From positions 1 through 59,491 of the forward strand of contig NZ_JBGCCT010000019.1 of the NCBI RefSeq assembly GCF_041260665.1: a stretch of 59,491 bases of DNA. Direction: 5' to 3'. Shown here in pieces: positions 50,203 through 59,438 of this stretch. A model generated the notes under the pieces. It saw nothing but the letters and a program-made list of their open reading frames with translations. It did no database searches and was not told where the DNA came from. A program made the position numbers and the translations under genes. The DNA is from Catenulispora sp. GP43. Lineage in GTDB: Bacteria > Actinomycetota > Actinomycetes > Streptomycetales > Catenulisporaceae. Position 1 is the stretch's first letter. Each line of letters opens with the position of its first letter.

Positions 50203-52544
50203 GCTCGGGGGCGGCCAGGCGGATCGCGGTCGTCGGCGGCGGCCCCGGCGGGCTGTACTTCGCGGCGCTGGCCAAGCAGCTGGACCCGGCGGCGACCGTC
50301 GACGTCTGGGAGCGCAACGCCGCCGACGACACCTTCGGCTTCGGCGTGGTCTTCTCCGACGAGACCCTCGGCGGCATCGAGCACGCCGACCGCCGCATCC
50401 ACGAGTCGATGGCCGCCGAGTTCGCACGGTGGGACGACATCGACGTGCACTACCGCGGCAAGGTCGTGACCTCCGGCGGCCACGGCTTCGCGGCCCTGAG
50501 CCGGGTCCGGCTGCTGCAGATGCTCCAACGGCGCTGCGCCGACCTGGGCATCACCGTGCGCTACCTCACCACGGCCCCGCCGACCGAGCAGTTGGCCGCC
50601 GAGTACGACCTCGTCGTGGCCGCCGACGGTGTCAACTCGGCGATCCGCACCAAGTACGCCGACTCTTTCCGGCCCTCGGTCAGCACCCACGAGTGCCGTT
50701 ACATGTGGCTCGGTACGGACCTGGTCTTCGACGCCTTCCGGTTCCAGGTCCAGCCGACGCCGTACGGCGTCATGCAGGTCCACGGCTACCCCTACGACGC
50801 GCAGGGCTCGACCTTCATCGTGGAGATGCACGAGCGGGTCTGGCGCGCGGCCGGCTTCGACCGCTTCGCCGCACGCGACTTCGCCCCCGGCGAGAGCGAC
50901 CACGAGAGCATCGCGCAAATCGGCGAGATCTTCGCCGACATGCTCGACGGCCACCAGCTGATCGCCAACAACTCGCGCTGGCTCAGCTTCGCGACCGTGA
51001 CCACCGCCCGGTGGTCACACGGCAATATCGTGCTGCTCGGCGACGCCGCCCACACCGCGCACTTCTCCATCGGCTCGGGCACGAAGCTGGCCATGGAGGA
51101 CGCCCTGGCCCTGGCGGCGTGCCTGCACGAGAACCCGGACACCGCTTCGGCGCTGGCGGCGTACGAGGCCGAGCGCCGACCGGTGGTCGCTTCCACGCAG
51201 CGCGCCGCGGCGGCCTCCCTGCGCTGGTTCGAGGACCTGGGCCGGTACACCGACCAGGAGCCGCTGCAGTTCGCGTTCAACCTGCTCACCCGCTCGCGCC
51301 GGGTCACGTACGACAATCTGAAGCTTCGCGACCCGGAGTTCGTGGCAGAGGTGAACGGCGACGCCACTCCCCCGATGTTCCGACCGTTCCACCTACGGGG
51401 ACTGACACTGAAGAACCGCGTGATCGTCTCGCCGATGGACATGTACTCGGCCCAGGGCGACGGCATGCCGAACGACTTCCACCTCGTCCACCTGGGCTCC
51501 AAGGCACTCGGCGGCGCCGGCCTGGTGATGACCGAGATGGTGTGCGTCTCGGCCACCGGCCGTATCACCCCAGGCTGCACCGGGATGTACACCGAGGAGC
51601 AGGAAGCAGGCTGGCGCCGGATCGTGGACTTCGTCCACGCGCAGTCGACCGCGGCGATCGGCCTGCAGCTCGGCCACTCGGGCCGCAAGGGCTCGACGAG
51701 GCTGATGTGGGAGGGCATCGACGAGCCGCTGCCGGAGGGCAACTGGCCGGTGGTCGGACCCTCGCCGCTGCCGTACAAGCCCGGTGTGAACCAGGTCCCG
51801 CACGAGCTCACCATCACCGAGCTCGACGCGATCAAGGCCGAGTTCGTCACCGCGGCCGAACGAGGCGCCCGCGCCGGCTTCGACCTGCTGGAACTGCACT
51901 GCGCCCACGGCTACCTGCTGTCCAGCTTCCTGTCGCCGCTGGCCAACCAGCGCACCGACGAGTACGGCGGCTCGTTGGGGAACCGCCTGCGCTTCCCCCT
52001 CCAGGTGTTCGACGCGGTACGCGCCGTATGGCCGCCCGAGCGCCCGATGACGGTCCGCGTGTCGGCGACCGACTGGGCCCCCGGCGGCGTCGACGGCGCG
52101 GAATCGGTGGAGATCGCCAAGGCCTTCGCCGAACACGGCGCCGACGCCATCGACGTCTCCACCGGCCAGGTCACCTCCGCCGAGAAGCCCGAATACGGAC
52201 GCTCCTACCAGACCCCGTACGCCGACCGCATCCGCCACGAAGTAGGCATCGCCACCATCGCCGTGGGAGCCATCTCCTCGTACGACGACGTGAACTCGAT
52301 CCTGCTCGCAGCCCGCGCGGACCTGTGCGCCCTGGGCCGCACCCACCTGTACGACCCGCAGTGGACCCTGCACGCCGGCATCGAGCAGGAGTACAACGGC
52401 CCGGGCGCGGCGTGGCCCGCACCGTTCCGCGCCGGCGCGCGCAAGCCGGCCTCGGGCCGGACGGACGGGCCACGGCCCCGGCTGGACCTGATCCGGGAGG
52501 GCGTCGGCGAGACAGCACACGCCCGGTGGCGGCCGGGAGGGTAA
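50199..52544 (+). CDS. bifunctional FAD monooxygenase/OYE-type reductase acting on 2-aminobenzoyl-CoA or salicylyl-CoA
   Basis: A 781-residue two-domain enzyme. The N-terminal part (1-385) is a class A flavoprotein monooxygenase with RIAVVGGGPGGLYFAAL and the second FAD motif VLLGDAAHTAHFSIGSG. The C-terminal part (390-770) is an old-yellow-enzyme FMN reductase with LTLKNRVIVSPMDMYSA, LQLGHSGRKG and DLLELHCAHGYLLSSFLSP. This fusion is the layout of 2-aminobenzoyl-CoA monooxygenase/reductase, which hydroxylates the ring at C5 and then reduces it; databases also call it salicylyl-CoA 5-hydroxylase/oxidoreductase. The neighbours (RidA, CoA ligase) favour anthranilate as the substrate. Confidence 0.88.
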   Translation: MSSGAARRIAVVGGGPGGLYFAALAKQLDPAATVDVWERNAADDTFGFGVVFSDETLGGIEHADRRIHESMAAEFARWDDIDVHYRGKVVTSGGHGFAALSRVRLLQMLQRRCADLGITVRYLTTAPPTEQLAAEYDLVVAADGVNSAIRTKYADSFRPSVSTHECRYMWLGTDLVFDAFRFQVQPTPYGVMQVHGYPYDAQGSTFIVEMHERVWRAAGFDRFAARDFAPGESDHESIAQIGEIFADMLDGHQLIANNSRWLSFATVTTARWSHGNIVLLGDAAHTAHFSIGSGTKLAMEDALALAACLHENPDTASALAAYEAERRPVVASTQRAAAASLRWFEDLGRYTDQEPLQFAFNLLTRSRRVTYDNLKLRDPEFVAEVNGDATPPMFRPFHLRGLTLKNRVIVSPMDMYSAQGDGMPNDFHLVHLGSKALGGAGLVMTEMVCVSATGRITPGCTGMYTEEQEAGWRRIVDFVHAQSTAAIGLQLGHSGRKGSTRLMWEGIDEPLPEGNWPVVGPSPLPYKPGVNQVPHELTITELDAIKAEFVTAAERGARAGFDLLELHCAHGYLLSSFLSPLANQRTDEYGGSLGNRLRFPLQVFDAVRAVWPPERPMTVRVSATDWAPGGVDGAESVEIAKAFAEHGADAIDVSTGQVTSAEKPEYGRSYQTPYADRIRHEVGIATIAVGAISSYDDVNSILLAARADLCALGRTHLYDPQWTLHAGIEQEYNGPGAAWPAPFRAGARKPASGRTDGPRPRLDLIREGVGETAHARWRPGG

Positions 52545-52620
52545 TCAAAGACGGCGGCGCGGCCGGCACGGAATTGCCGACCCGCCGCGAGCGCGTCACG
52601 ATTCTGCGATGGAAGTCTCC

Positions 52621-53512
52621 ATGACCCCGGCCCAGGCCAAGCGCTCGGACCGGAGACGGCAGGTCGGAGCTGTCATGGTGGCGATCGTGACGGCCGGTGT
52701 GCTCGCCGGTGTCATCGCCGCCAACGACGGCTCTCTCCTCGGCGATCCCGACCGTCCCGCCCCTCCCGATCCCCGCCTGGTTCGGCACGGTCTACGCCTT
52801 ATACCGAGGTCGACTCCAAAGGGCTGCGCAGCCGCCGGTGGATCGAGAAGTACAACGTGCCGCGGTCCCATGTTGCGAAGGTCACCGTCGAGCGGTCCTC
52901 GTCCAACGGGAGCAATTCGGCGAAAGTGGCGGTCTACGATGCGCACTCCCACCGTTGGTACCTGGGAGCCCCGAACCTGTGGGGTTCCGACAGCGCCGAC
53001 TTCCAAACCCAGGCCGACCGCATCGTGGCCGACTGGACCACCGCACGCAGCATCGGCCGTGGCCCCGGCTCGTACCGTCTGATCCGCAGACGAAGCCCTC
53101 GGTTTCTGATCGGCATGAGCGTGCTCGCGGCAGCGGCGACCGTCGGCTGGATTCTCGTCGCCGCCCACTCGGCACCTATGGACTGGAAAGCCCACCGTGG
53201 GCAGGGTTCCTACGGCACGTTCACCGTGACCGAGGTGATTGCTTCAAGGGTTGTTCCTACGGAGGCGACTTCGTGTCGGCCAACGCCACCGCAGACCGCC
53301 ACGGCGTATCTATCGATACCCTGGCCGACAACCTCTCCGTCGGGGACCGACTGCCCGCGATCAATGTCGACGGCAGCATCGACGGGCTCGATGGCGACGG
53401 ACCTGTCGCCATCGACGGCGTCGTTGAGGCCGTCACGGCCAGCCTTGCCGCCTACGCCGTCACGAAGCTCGCGTGCGACTTCCTGCGGCGCCACCGAGAG
53501 CTGCGGCGTTGA
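52621..53512 (+). pseudogene. frameshifted two-TM membrane protein gene
   Basis: Protein-like sequence moves between frames. Frame A has MTPAQAKRSDRRRQVGAVMV and a first membrane helix (to about 52745). A short stretch in a second frame follows (PIPAWFGTVYALYRG, about 52765-52810). Frame C has TEVDSKGLRSRRWIEKYNVP, SHRWYLGAPNLWGSDSADF and a second helix (FLIGMSVLAAAATVGWILVA, to about 53235). Then the second frame resumes with CFKGCSYGGDFVSANATADR to the stop at 53512. At least two frameshifts are needed, so it is decayed unless the assembly is wrong. Its 3' end overlaps the convergent hydrolase gene. Confidence 0.65.
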
Positions 53513-54356
53513 CGATACGGTCGATCACCAGCTCGGGCTCGTCGGTGGACAGCGCATGCCCGCTTCCCGGGACGATTTCGACGCGGGCCGACGGAATCAA
53601 CTCTGCGATCCGCTCGGCGACCTGCTCCGAGTGGTGGAGCGCACTGCGCGCGCCGAGCAAGAACTGCACTGGCACTCGGATCCTCCGCAGTTCCTCGTCG
53701 GCGAACACGTCGGTCTTCGGGAGCCTGCGACGGAAGCCCACTGACACGCGCATCAGCGCCATGAGGTCGTCGTCCAGGATCGCGCTGTTATGGACCCTGC
53801 GGGACAGCCACGGCCGCATCGGGCGCGGCGCCAGCCCGGCCATCCCTCCGAAGATCACCCATCGGTAGAACCGCCAGCCGACCTCGGCGAAGCCCGCCGG
53901 GTCCACCAGCGTGAGGCGCATTGCGCGGCCCGGGTGGTCGATCTGGTGCTTCAGCGCGATCCAGCCGCCGTATGAGCACCCGACGATGTGGGCGTCCATC
54001 ACTTCCAGGCCGGTCAGCACCTCGTCCAGCCAGGCCGCCGCGTCCCGGCCGTCGGCGATCGGCTCGGTCTGCGCGCTGGCGCCGGGTTCGCCGACGGTGT
54101 CGACCGCGTAGACGGCGTGGTCTCGGCTCAGTGCTTCGACATAGCGGTGCCACATCACGGCGTTCCCGCCGGACGCGGGCAGCAGAACGAGCGGGTCGCC
54201 CGTCTCGGGGCCGGTGCGCACGACGCGGGTGGTTCCGAACCGGGTCGGCACGTCCAGCAGGGTCCGGGAAGCCGGCCACAGCTTGTCGAGAAGCTGCTCA
54301 TAGGTGGTGTGGAAGCGCTCGGCGGCCTTCGCGTCCTTGAACTGGCTGACTGTCAT
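53460..54356 (-). CDS. alpha/beta hydrolase
   Basis: A 298-residue hydrolase-fold protein. The oxyanion segment is VLLPASGGNAVMWHRY, the nucleophile elbow HIVGCSYGGWIAL (catalytic Ser), an Asp candidate is in VQFLLGARSALHHSE, and a late His in VPGSGHALSTDEPE. It is probably an esterase or lactonase of unknown substrate. It starts inside a double TetR-type operator and is divergent from the tetR gene, so it is almost certainly regulated by that repressor. Confidence 0.88.
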   Translation of the reverse strand: MTVSQFKDAKAAERFHTTYEQLLDKLWPASRTLLDVPTRFGTTRVVRTGPETGDPLVLLPASGGNAVMWHRYVEALSRDHAVYAVDTVGEPGASAQTEPIADGRDAAAWLDEVLTGLEVMDAHIVGCSYGGWIALKHQIDHPGRAMRLTLVDPAGFAEVGWRFYRWVIFGGMAGLAPRPMRPWLSRRVHNSAILDDDLMALMRVSVGFRRRLPKTDVFADEELRRIRVPVQFLLGARSALHHSEQVAERIAELIPSARVEIVPGSGHALSTDEPELVIDRIVNAAALGGAAGSRTRAS

Positions 54357-54392
54357 GATACATGTGTATCACGACATGATACAGGTGTACCA
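54356..54392. promoter_or_regulatory. double TetR operator between hydrolase and tetR genes
   Basis: TGATACA-TG-TGTATCA (54356-54371, perfect) and TGATACA-GG-TGTACCA (54377-54392, one mismatch) are spaced 21 bp centre to centre, two helical turns. The first covers the first base of the hydrolase start codon; both lie just upstream of tetR. This is the form expected for cooperative binding of two dimers. Confidence 0.8.
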
Positions 54393-54410
54393 CGAGAGAG
54401 AGGTCACACC

Positions 54411-55013
54411 ATGACCGCGCGGGTCGACCACGAGGAACGCAGAACCCAGATCGCCGAGGCACTGCTCCGCATCGCCGACACACAGGGCCTGCAATCGGCG
54501 AGCATGCGCGCGGTCGCGGCCGAGGCCGGCGTGTCCCTGCGCCTGGTGCAGTACTACTTCACCACCAAGGAAGCCCTGCTGCTGGACGCCCTGGCACGGC
54601 TCCAGGGCCAACTTCAGGCCCGTATGAACACCTGGATCGCCGCCGCCGGCAGCCCGCCGACCCCGCGCTCAGTAATCACCGCGATCCTGTCGTGCATCAT
54701 CCCGACCGACGCCGAGAGCAGCCGCATCGCCCGGACCTACAACGGCTACTACACCCTGGTCCTCAGCGACCCGGACATCTTGGAGAAGCACGGCGCGGCC
54801 CAGCCGGCCGTATTGGAAGGCTTCCTCGCCAAGCAAGTCCAGGCAGCCCAGCAAACCGGCGAGGTTACCGCGGACACGAACCCTGAAATGGCAGCAGCAG
54901 GGCTGCTGGCCATGGTCAACGGCCTGGGCTCCAGCGTGCTCGGCGGCCAGCGTACCGGCGAGGAAGCGCTGGCGATCCTCCGGTACTACCTCGACACGAC
55001 GCTCTTCACGTAG
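54411..55013 (+). CDS. TetR-family transcriptional regulator
   Basis: A 200-residue repressor. The N-terminal helix-turn-helix is RTQIAEALLRIADTQGLQSA followed by MRAVAAEAGVSLRLVQYYFTTKEALL; the C-terminal ligand domain has unknown specificity. The start at ATG 54411 is preceded by GAGAGAGG. It is divergent from the hydrolase gene with a double palindrome between. The last 28 bp overlap the 3' end of the convergent paaX-like gene. Confidence 0.92.
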   Translation: MTARVDHEERRTQIAEALLRIADTQGLQSASMRAVAAEAGVSLRLVQYYFTTKEALLLDALARLQGQLQARMNTWIAAAGSPPTPRSVITAILSCIIPTDAESSRIARTYNGYYTLVLSDPDILEKHGAAQPAVLEGFLAKQVQAAQQTGEVTADTNPEMAAAGLLAMVNGLGSSVLGGQRTGEEALAILRYYLDTTLFT

Positions 55014-55921
55014 GCCAACCCGCGAGCACGCAGCCGGTCGTGCAGCCCGAAGAAGATGTCTGCGGCCTGCGTGCCCTGCCAGTCCTCCGGTAGTAGTTCC
55101 GGCGGAAGACCGGGGTCTCGGTACGGCATGCGGCGCCAGGCGTCCAGAGCGAGCAGGTACGTGGCGAACGCATCGGAGTCGGCGTCGTCGGCCGAATCCG
55201 CGTCCGACGCGGTCTTGAGGAATTGCTCGGAGAATTCCGCGTACCCGGCCTGTACCGCACCGAGGTCCCACCAGCGTGCCGCCGCGTCGCGCAGGTCGGC
55301 GTAGGCGAGGTAGTCGGCGTGGAAGAGGTCTACGTACGGAGCAAGTTCCAGCCGCTCCAGCGTGTGGCGCGCCTCCTCCGCCAGGTGCGACGGCGCGATC
55401 CACACGCCGGGCGCGGTGGCCCCGAAGCCGAGGCGGGACAGGCGCGAGCGCAGCAGGTGGCGGCGGTGGCGTTCGGTCTCCGGGACCGAGAACACCGCCA
55501 GGACCCAGCCGTCGGACAGCCGCACGTCCTGACGCAGGTAGATGCGCCGGTCGCCATCGGCCAGGATCTCCTCGGCCTCCGCCGACAGCGAGTAGCCTGC
55601 GACACCGCCGACCTGGTGGGCCTGCAGGAAGCCGCGCTGTTTCTGGCGGGAGACCGCCGAGCGGACCGCCGGGGCATCCACGCCGAGCCGGCCCAGCAGG
55701 GTCACCAGGTCCGCAACCGCGATCCAGCCGCCGAGTTCACGGCCGTAGGCGCCGAAGAACGACACGATCAACGACCGAGGCGTCGGCGCCTTCATCGCGG
55801 TGGCCTCGGGCCCCGCCCCTTCGGTCTTCGACGGTGCGCTCACTGGCTGCGGTTTCTTCCTGGCGGCGGTGGTCGCGGTCTCGGCGGGCTCGGGCGGCAC
55901 AGCGGCAACATACCGTGCCAC
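54986..55921 (-). CDS. PaaX-family transcriptional regulator
   Basis: A 311-residue GntR-like PaaX regulator: winged helix TPRSLIVSFFGAYGRELGGW and VRSAVSRQKQRGFLQAHQVGG, then the PaaX central and C-terminal domains (LAVFSVPETERHRRHLLRSR, RLGFGATAPGVWIAPSHL, DPGLPPELLPEDWQG). PaaX proteins sense aryl-CoA compounds such as phenylacetyl-CoA. Lying 10 bp after the aryl-CoA ligase gene on the same strand, it probably controls this cluster by sensing the ligase product. The first 40 residues are low complexity and the start could be at MKAPTPRSLI. Confidence 0.9.
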   Translation of the reverse strand: MARYVAAVPPEPAETATTAARKKPQPVSAPSKTEGAGPEATAMKAPTPRSLIVSFFGAYGRELGGWIAVADLVTLLGRLGVDAPAVRSAVSRQKQRGFLQAHQVGGVAGYSLSAEAEEILADGDRRIYLRQDVRLSDGWVLAVFSVPETERHRRHLLRSRLSRLGFGATAPGVWIAPSHLAEEARHTLERLELAPYVDLFHADYLAYADLRDAAARWWDLGAVQAGYAEFSEQFLKTASDADSADDADSDAFATYLLALDAWRRMPYRDPGLPPELLPEDWQGTQAADIFFGLHDRLRARGLAYVKSVVSR

Positions 55922-55931
55922 CCGCCCGGGC

Positions 55932-57566
55932 TCAGAGCAGATCTCTGAGCTTGAACCGCTGGAGCTTGCCGGTGTTGGTCCTGGGCAGCGCCGGTACCAA
56001 GTGCACGGCCCGCGGGTACTTGTACGGTGCGATCCTCGCCTTGACGAATTCCTGCAGCTCCTTGATGGCTGCCTCCCCGGTCGGGGCCTCCGGCCGTAGG
56101 ACCACGAAGGCCGTCACCAGCTGCCCGCGGTCCGGGTCCGGCATGCCGATGACGCCGGCTTCCAGCACCGAAGGATGACGCAGCAGCGCGTTCTCCACCT
56201 CGGGACCGGCGATGTTGTACCCAGAGGAGATGATCATGTCGTCCGAGCGCGCCTGGTACCAGAAGTAGCCGTCCTCGTCGCGGATGTAGGTGTCGCCGGT
56301 GTAGTTCCAGCCGTGGCGCACGTACGTGGCCTGCCGCTCGTCGGCCAGGTACCGGCAGCCGATCGGGCCGCGCACGGCCAGCAGCCCCGGTTCGCCGTCT
56401 GGCACAGGGTGTCCGTCGGTGTCCAGGATCGCGGCCTGCCAGCCGGGCACCGGACGCCCGGTGGAGCCGGGGCGGATGTCATCGTCGGCGGCAGAGATGA
56501 AGATATGCAGCAGTTCCGTGGCGCCGATGCCGTCGATGATCTTGACTCCGGTCGCGGCGTGCCAGGCCCGCCAGGTCTCCCCCGGCAACGCCTCCCCCGC
56601 CGACACACAGCGGCGCAGGGTGCGCAGCCGGGTATCGCCGCCGGACACCTCAGGGTCGAGCATCGCCAGCATGGCGCGGTACGCGGTCGGCGCCGTGAAC
56701 AGGACGCTGACACCGTGCTTGTCGATTGCCGCGAGCAGGGCCTCGGGGCTGCCACGCTCCAGCAGCACCGTGGAGGCCCCGATGTGGAGCGGGAAGATGA
56801 CCAGGCCGCCGAGCCCAAAGGTGAAGCCCAGGGGCGGGCTGCCGGTGAAGACGTCGTCGGGTTCGGCCTTGAGGATGTGCTTGGCGAAGGTGTCGGCAAT
56901 GGCCAAGACGTCGCGGTGGAAGTGCAGGCAGCCCTTGGGGCGGCCGGTCGTACCTGAGGTGAAGGCGATCATCGCGACGTCGTCCTGCGACGTCTGCACG
57001 GTGTCGAACTCCGGCAGGTCGGCGACGCGGGAGCACCGCTCGACCAGGTCTTCGGGCCCTTCCCCGCCGACAGTAACGACCTGCATGCCGGTCACGCCGG
57101 CGCCCGCGGCCTGCTCGTCACAGCCCGGCGCGCACAGTGCGACGCTCACCTGCGCGATCTCAGCGACGGTCGCGATCTCCTCGCTGCGCAGCAGTGGTAC
57201 GACCGTGACCACCACGCCGCCGGCCTTGAGCACGCCGAACCAGCACGCCACCGTCCAAGGACTGTTCGGGCCGCAGATCAGGACGCGGTTCCCGGGCACG
57301 ACCCCGAGGTCGGAGGTCAGGACGCGCGCGATCTCGTCGCTACGCCGGTCCAGGTCGCCGTAGGTCCAGGTCTCGGCATCGGAGATGAGGCACCTGCGGT
57401 CCGGCCCGAATCTGGCGATCGCGGTGTCGAGCAGGTGCCCGGCGCAGTTCAGCCGGTCGGGGTAGTGCAGTCCGTCAAGGTCGAAGCGCAGCTCAGGCCA
57501 CCGGTCCGCGGCGGGCAGGCGGTCGCGGGCGAAGCTGTCGACGTGCGCTGACGGAAGCAGGTCCAT
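55932..57566 (-). CDS. benzoate/2-aminobenzoate-CoA ligase-like acyl-CoA synthetase
   Basis: A 544-residue adenylate-forming enzyme. AMP-binding motif A3 is MIAFTSGTTGRPKGCLHFHR, A5 is DGIGATELLHIF, A7/A8 is YTGDTYIRDEDGYFWYQARS followed by DMIISSGYNIAGPEVENALL, and the A10 lysine is in TNTGKLQRFKL. The sequence is closest in style to benzoate- and 2-aminobenzoate-CoA ligases. It would activate the aromatic acid used by the monooxygenase at 50199-52544. It is divergent from the acyl-CoA dehydrogenase gene. Confidence 0.88.
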   Translation of the reverse strand: MDLLPSAHVDSFARDRLPAADRWPELRFDLDGLHYPDRLNCAGHLLDTAIARFGPDRRCLISDAETWTYGDLDRRSDEIARVLTSDLGVVPGNRVLICGPNSPWTVACWFGVLKAGGVVVTVVPLLRSEEIATVAEIAQVSVALCAPGCDEQAAGAGVTGMQVVTVGGEGPEDLVERCSRVADLPEFDTVQTSQDDVAMIAFTSGTTGRPKGCLHFHRDVLAIADTFAKHILKAEPDDVFTGSPPLGFTFGLGGLVIFPLHIGASTVLLERGSPEALLAAIDKHGVSVLFTAPTAYRAMLAMLDPEVSGGDTRLRTLRRCVSAGEALPGETWRAWHAATGVKIIDGIGATELLHIFISAADDDIRPGSTGRPVPGWQAAILDTDGHPVPDGEPGLLAVRGPIGCRYLADERQATYVRHGWNYTGDTYIRDEDGYFWYQARSDDMIISSGYNIAGPEVENALLRHPSVLEAGVIGMPDPDRGQLVTAFVVLRPEAPTGEAAIKELQEFVKARIAPYKYPRAVHLVPALPRTNTGKLQRFKLRDLL

Positions 57567-57680
57567 CGGGTCCTCCAGGACTCCGTGGGGCTGGCTGGGC
57601 TGGCGTTACAGCGGGGTACAGCGGGTGCGGCAAAGACAGGGCCGAGCTCGACGGCTCCAGCGTACGACTTCTGTGACGGC

Positions 57681-57704
57681 AGTCAAGATTTTGTTACATT
57701 GACT
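57681..57704. promoter_or_regulatory. candidate operator upstream of the acyl-CoA dehydrogenase gene
   Basis: AGTCAA (57681-57686) and TTGACT (57699-57704) form an inverted repeat with a 12-bp spacer, 4 bp before the ATG and between two divergent genes of the aromatic cluster. It is a possible PaaX or other repressor site; the arms are short. Confidence 0.3.
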
Positions 57705-57707
57705 CGT

Positions 57708-58853
57708 ATGGAATCCGGCTCCCAGTTCCGCCTGACCCCGGCCCAGTCAGCTTTCTGCGCCCAGGTCCGCACCCTCGCCGAGACCGATCTCGCCCCGTTG
57801 GCCGAAGCCGGCGCGCCCGGCCACGTCAACCGCCCCCTGCTCGCGGCCATGGGCCGGCACGGATTGCTGGCACGCCTGTTCCCCGGCGGCGCCGACGGCC
57901 GTGCCGAAGCCGCGGCCCTGGACCTATGCCTGCTGCGGGAGTCGCTCGCGCAGGTGTCGACCGAAGCCGAGACGGCGCTAGCGCTGCAAGGGCTCGGCAC
58001 GTATCCCGTCGTGCAAAGCGGGACCGAGGAACAGATCGCGCACTGGCTGCCGAAGGTGGTGGCTGGCGAGGCGGTCGCGGCGTTCGCACTGTCGGAGCCG
58101 GGCAGCGGCTCGGACGCGGCCTCCCTGTCCCTGGCCGCGACGCCCACCGCCGACGGCTGGACATTGACCGGCGAGAAGATCTGGATCTCCAACGCCCCCG
58201 AGGCCGACTTCTACAGCGTCTTCGCCCGTACTACCTCCGACGCGGGCTCGCGTGGAGTCACAGCGTTCCTGGTCCCGGCCGACCGCCCGGGTCTGGGTGG
58301 CGAGCACCTGGACATGATCTCCCCGCACCCCATTGGCCGAGTCACCTTCGACGCCGTCCCGGTCACCCGCGCCGACCTGCTCGGCGAGGTCGATCAGGGC
58401 TTCCGCGTCGCCATGCGCACGCTGGACCTGTTCCGCCCCAGCGTCGGCGCCTTCGCAGTCGGCATGGCCCAGGCGGCCCTGGACGCCTCGGTCGCACACG
58501 CCGGGCAGCGCGAAGCCTTCGGTGGCCTGCTGAAGGATTTGCAGGCTGTCTCACACAACCTGGCCGAGATGGCGACCCGCATCGAAGCCGCGCGCCTGCT
58601 CGTCTACAGCGCTGCGGAGGCCTACGACAGCGGCGAGAAGCGCATCGCCGGCCGCTCGGCCATGGCGAAGCTGTTCGCGACCGAGACCGCGCAGTTCGTC
58701 GTCGACGCGGCCGTGCAGATCCACGGCGCCGTCGCCCTGCGCCACGGCCACCTGCTGGAGCACCTGTACCGGGAGGTACGCGCGCCGCGCATCTACGAGG
58801 GTGCCTCCGAGGTGCAGCGGACGATCATCGGGCGGGAGCTGTACCGGGGCTAG
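57708..58853 (+). CDS. acyl-CoA dehydrogenase
   Basis: A 381-residue flavoenzyme. FAD/substrate motifs are AVAAFALSEPGSGSDAASLS and GWTLTGEKIWISNAPEAD, with QREAFGGLLKDLQAVSHNLA and YREVRAPRIYEGASEVQRTI at the C-terminus, where the catalytic base is expected at the Glu of YEGASEV. From ATG 57708 the length is normal. Divergent from the CoA ligase, it would oxidise a ring-derived acyl-CoA in the same pathway. Confidence 0.92.
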   Translation: MESGSQFRLTPAQSAFCAQVRTLAETDLAPLAEAGAPGHVNRPLLAAMGRHGLLARLFPGGADGRAEAAALDLCLLRESLAQVSTEAETALALQGLGTYPVVQSGTEEQIAHWLPKVVAGEAVAAFALSEPGSGSDAASLSLAATPTADGWTLTGEKIWISNAPEADFYSVFARTTSDAGSRGVTAFLVPADRPGLGGEHLDMISPHPIGRVTFDAVPVTRADLLGEVDQGFRVAMRTLDLFRPSVGAFAVGMAQAALDASVAHAGQREAFGGLLKDLQAVSHNLAEMATRIEAARLLVYSAAEAYDSGEKRIAGRSAMAKLFATETAQFVVDAAVQIHGAVALRHGHLLEHLYREVRAPRIYEGASEVQRTIIGRELYRG

Positions 58854-58865
58854 GCGCCGGTTCTC

Positions 58866-59438
58866 CTACGCCAGCGGCTTGGCGAAGCGCCGGCAGACAT
58901 GGACGCGGGTGAACTCCTCGCGCATGCGCTGCTCGTCGGCGAGTTTCGCGTGCAGGAAAAGGATCACCGGCTTCAGGCCGGGCCGGGGCTGCGGGACGGC
59001 TCGCCCCGGCTCGCCGGCCTCGGTGTAGAGGTTGGCGTAGACGTGCAGGTAGTGGTCGCTCTCGGCGAAGCCCATCGCGCGGTACCAGGCCAAGGTGTCC
59101 GGATCGTCGCGCGTCCAGGCGTCCAGGGTGGTCGCCGACGCCGCGGCGGCCCGGGCGGCCGCCTCGGCGAGCAGGGCCCGGCCCAGGCCGCGGCGCTGGT
59201 GGTCGGGGTGGACCGCGACGGTTTCGACGGTCGCCAGCGCGCCGTCGACCGCGACGTCCAGGATCGCGGCCGTCGTGCCGTCCTCGTCGATGGCGACCAG
59301 TTCGAAGCCCGGGGCGGCGATGCGCGGTCTGGCACGCCACACGTCGTCGAAGTAGGCGGTGTCCAGGAAGGACAAGACCCGGCAGCGCAGCCAGGATTTC
59401 TCGTCTTCGGGCACGTAATCGCGGATGGTGTAGCCCAT
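58866..59438 (-). CDS. GNAT-family N-acetyltransferase
   Basis: A 190-residue GNAT starting MGYTIRDYVPEDEKSWLRCR, with the acetyl-CoA motif VAVHPDHQRRGLGRALLAEA (QRRGLG) and DPDTLAWYRAMGFAESDHYL. A GGGGG Shine-Dalgarno lies 8 bases before ATG 59438; an in-frame ATG at 59462 is possible. The substrate is unknown. It is convergent with the acyl-CoA dehydrogenase gene. The last 29 bases of the window hold nothing I can support. Confidence 0.88.
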   Translation of the reverse strand: MGYTIRDYVPEDEKSWLRCRVLSFLDTAYFDDVWRARPRIAAPGFELVAIDEDGTTAAILDVAVDGALATVETVAVHPDHQRRGLGRALLAEAAARAAAASATTLDAWTRDDPDTLAWYRAMGFAESDHYLHVYANLYTEAGEPGRAVPQPRPGLKPVILFLHAKLADEQRMREEFTRVHVCRRFAKPLA

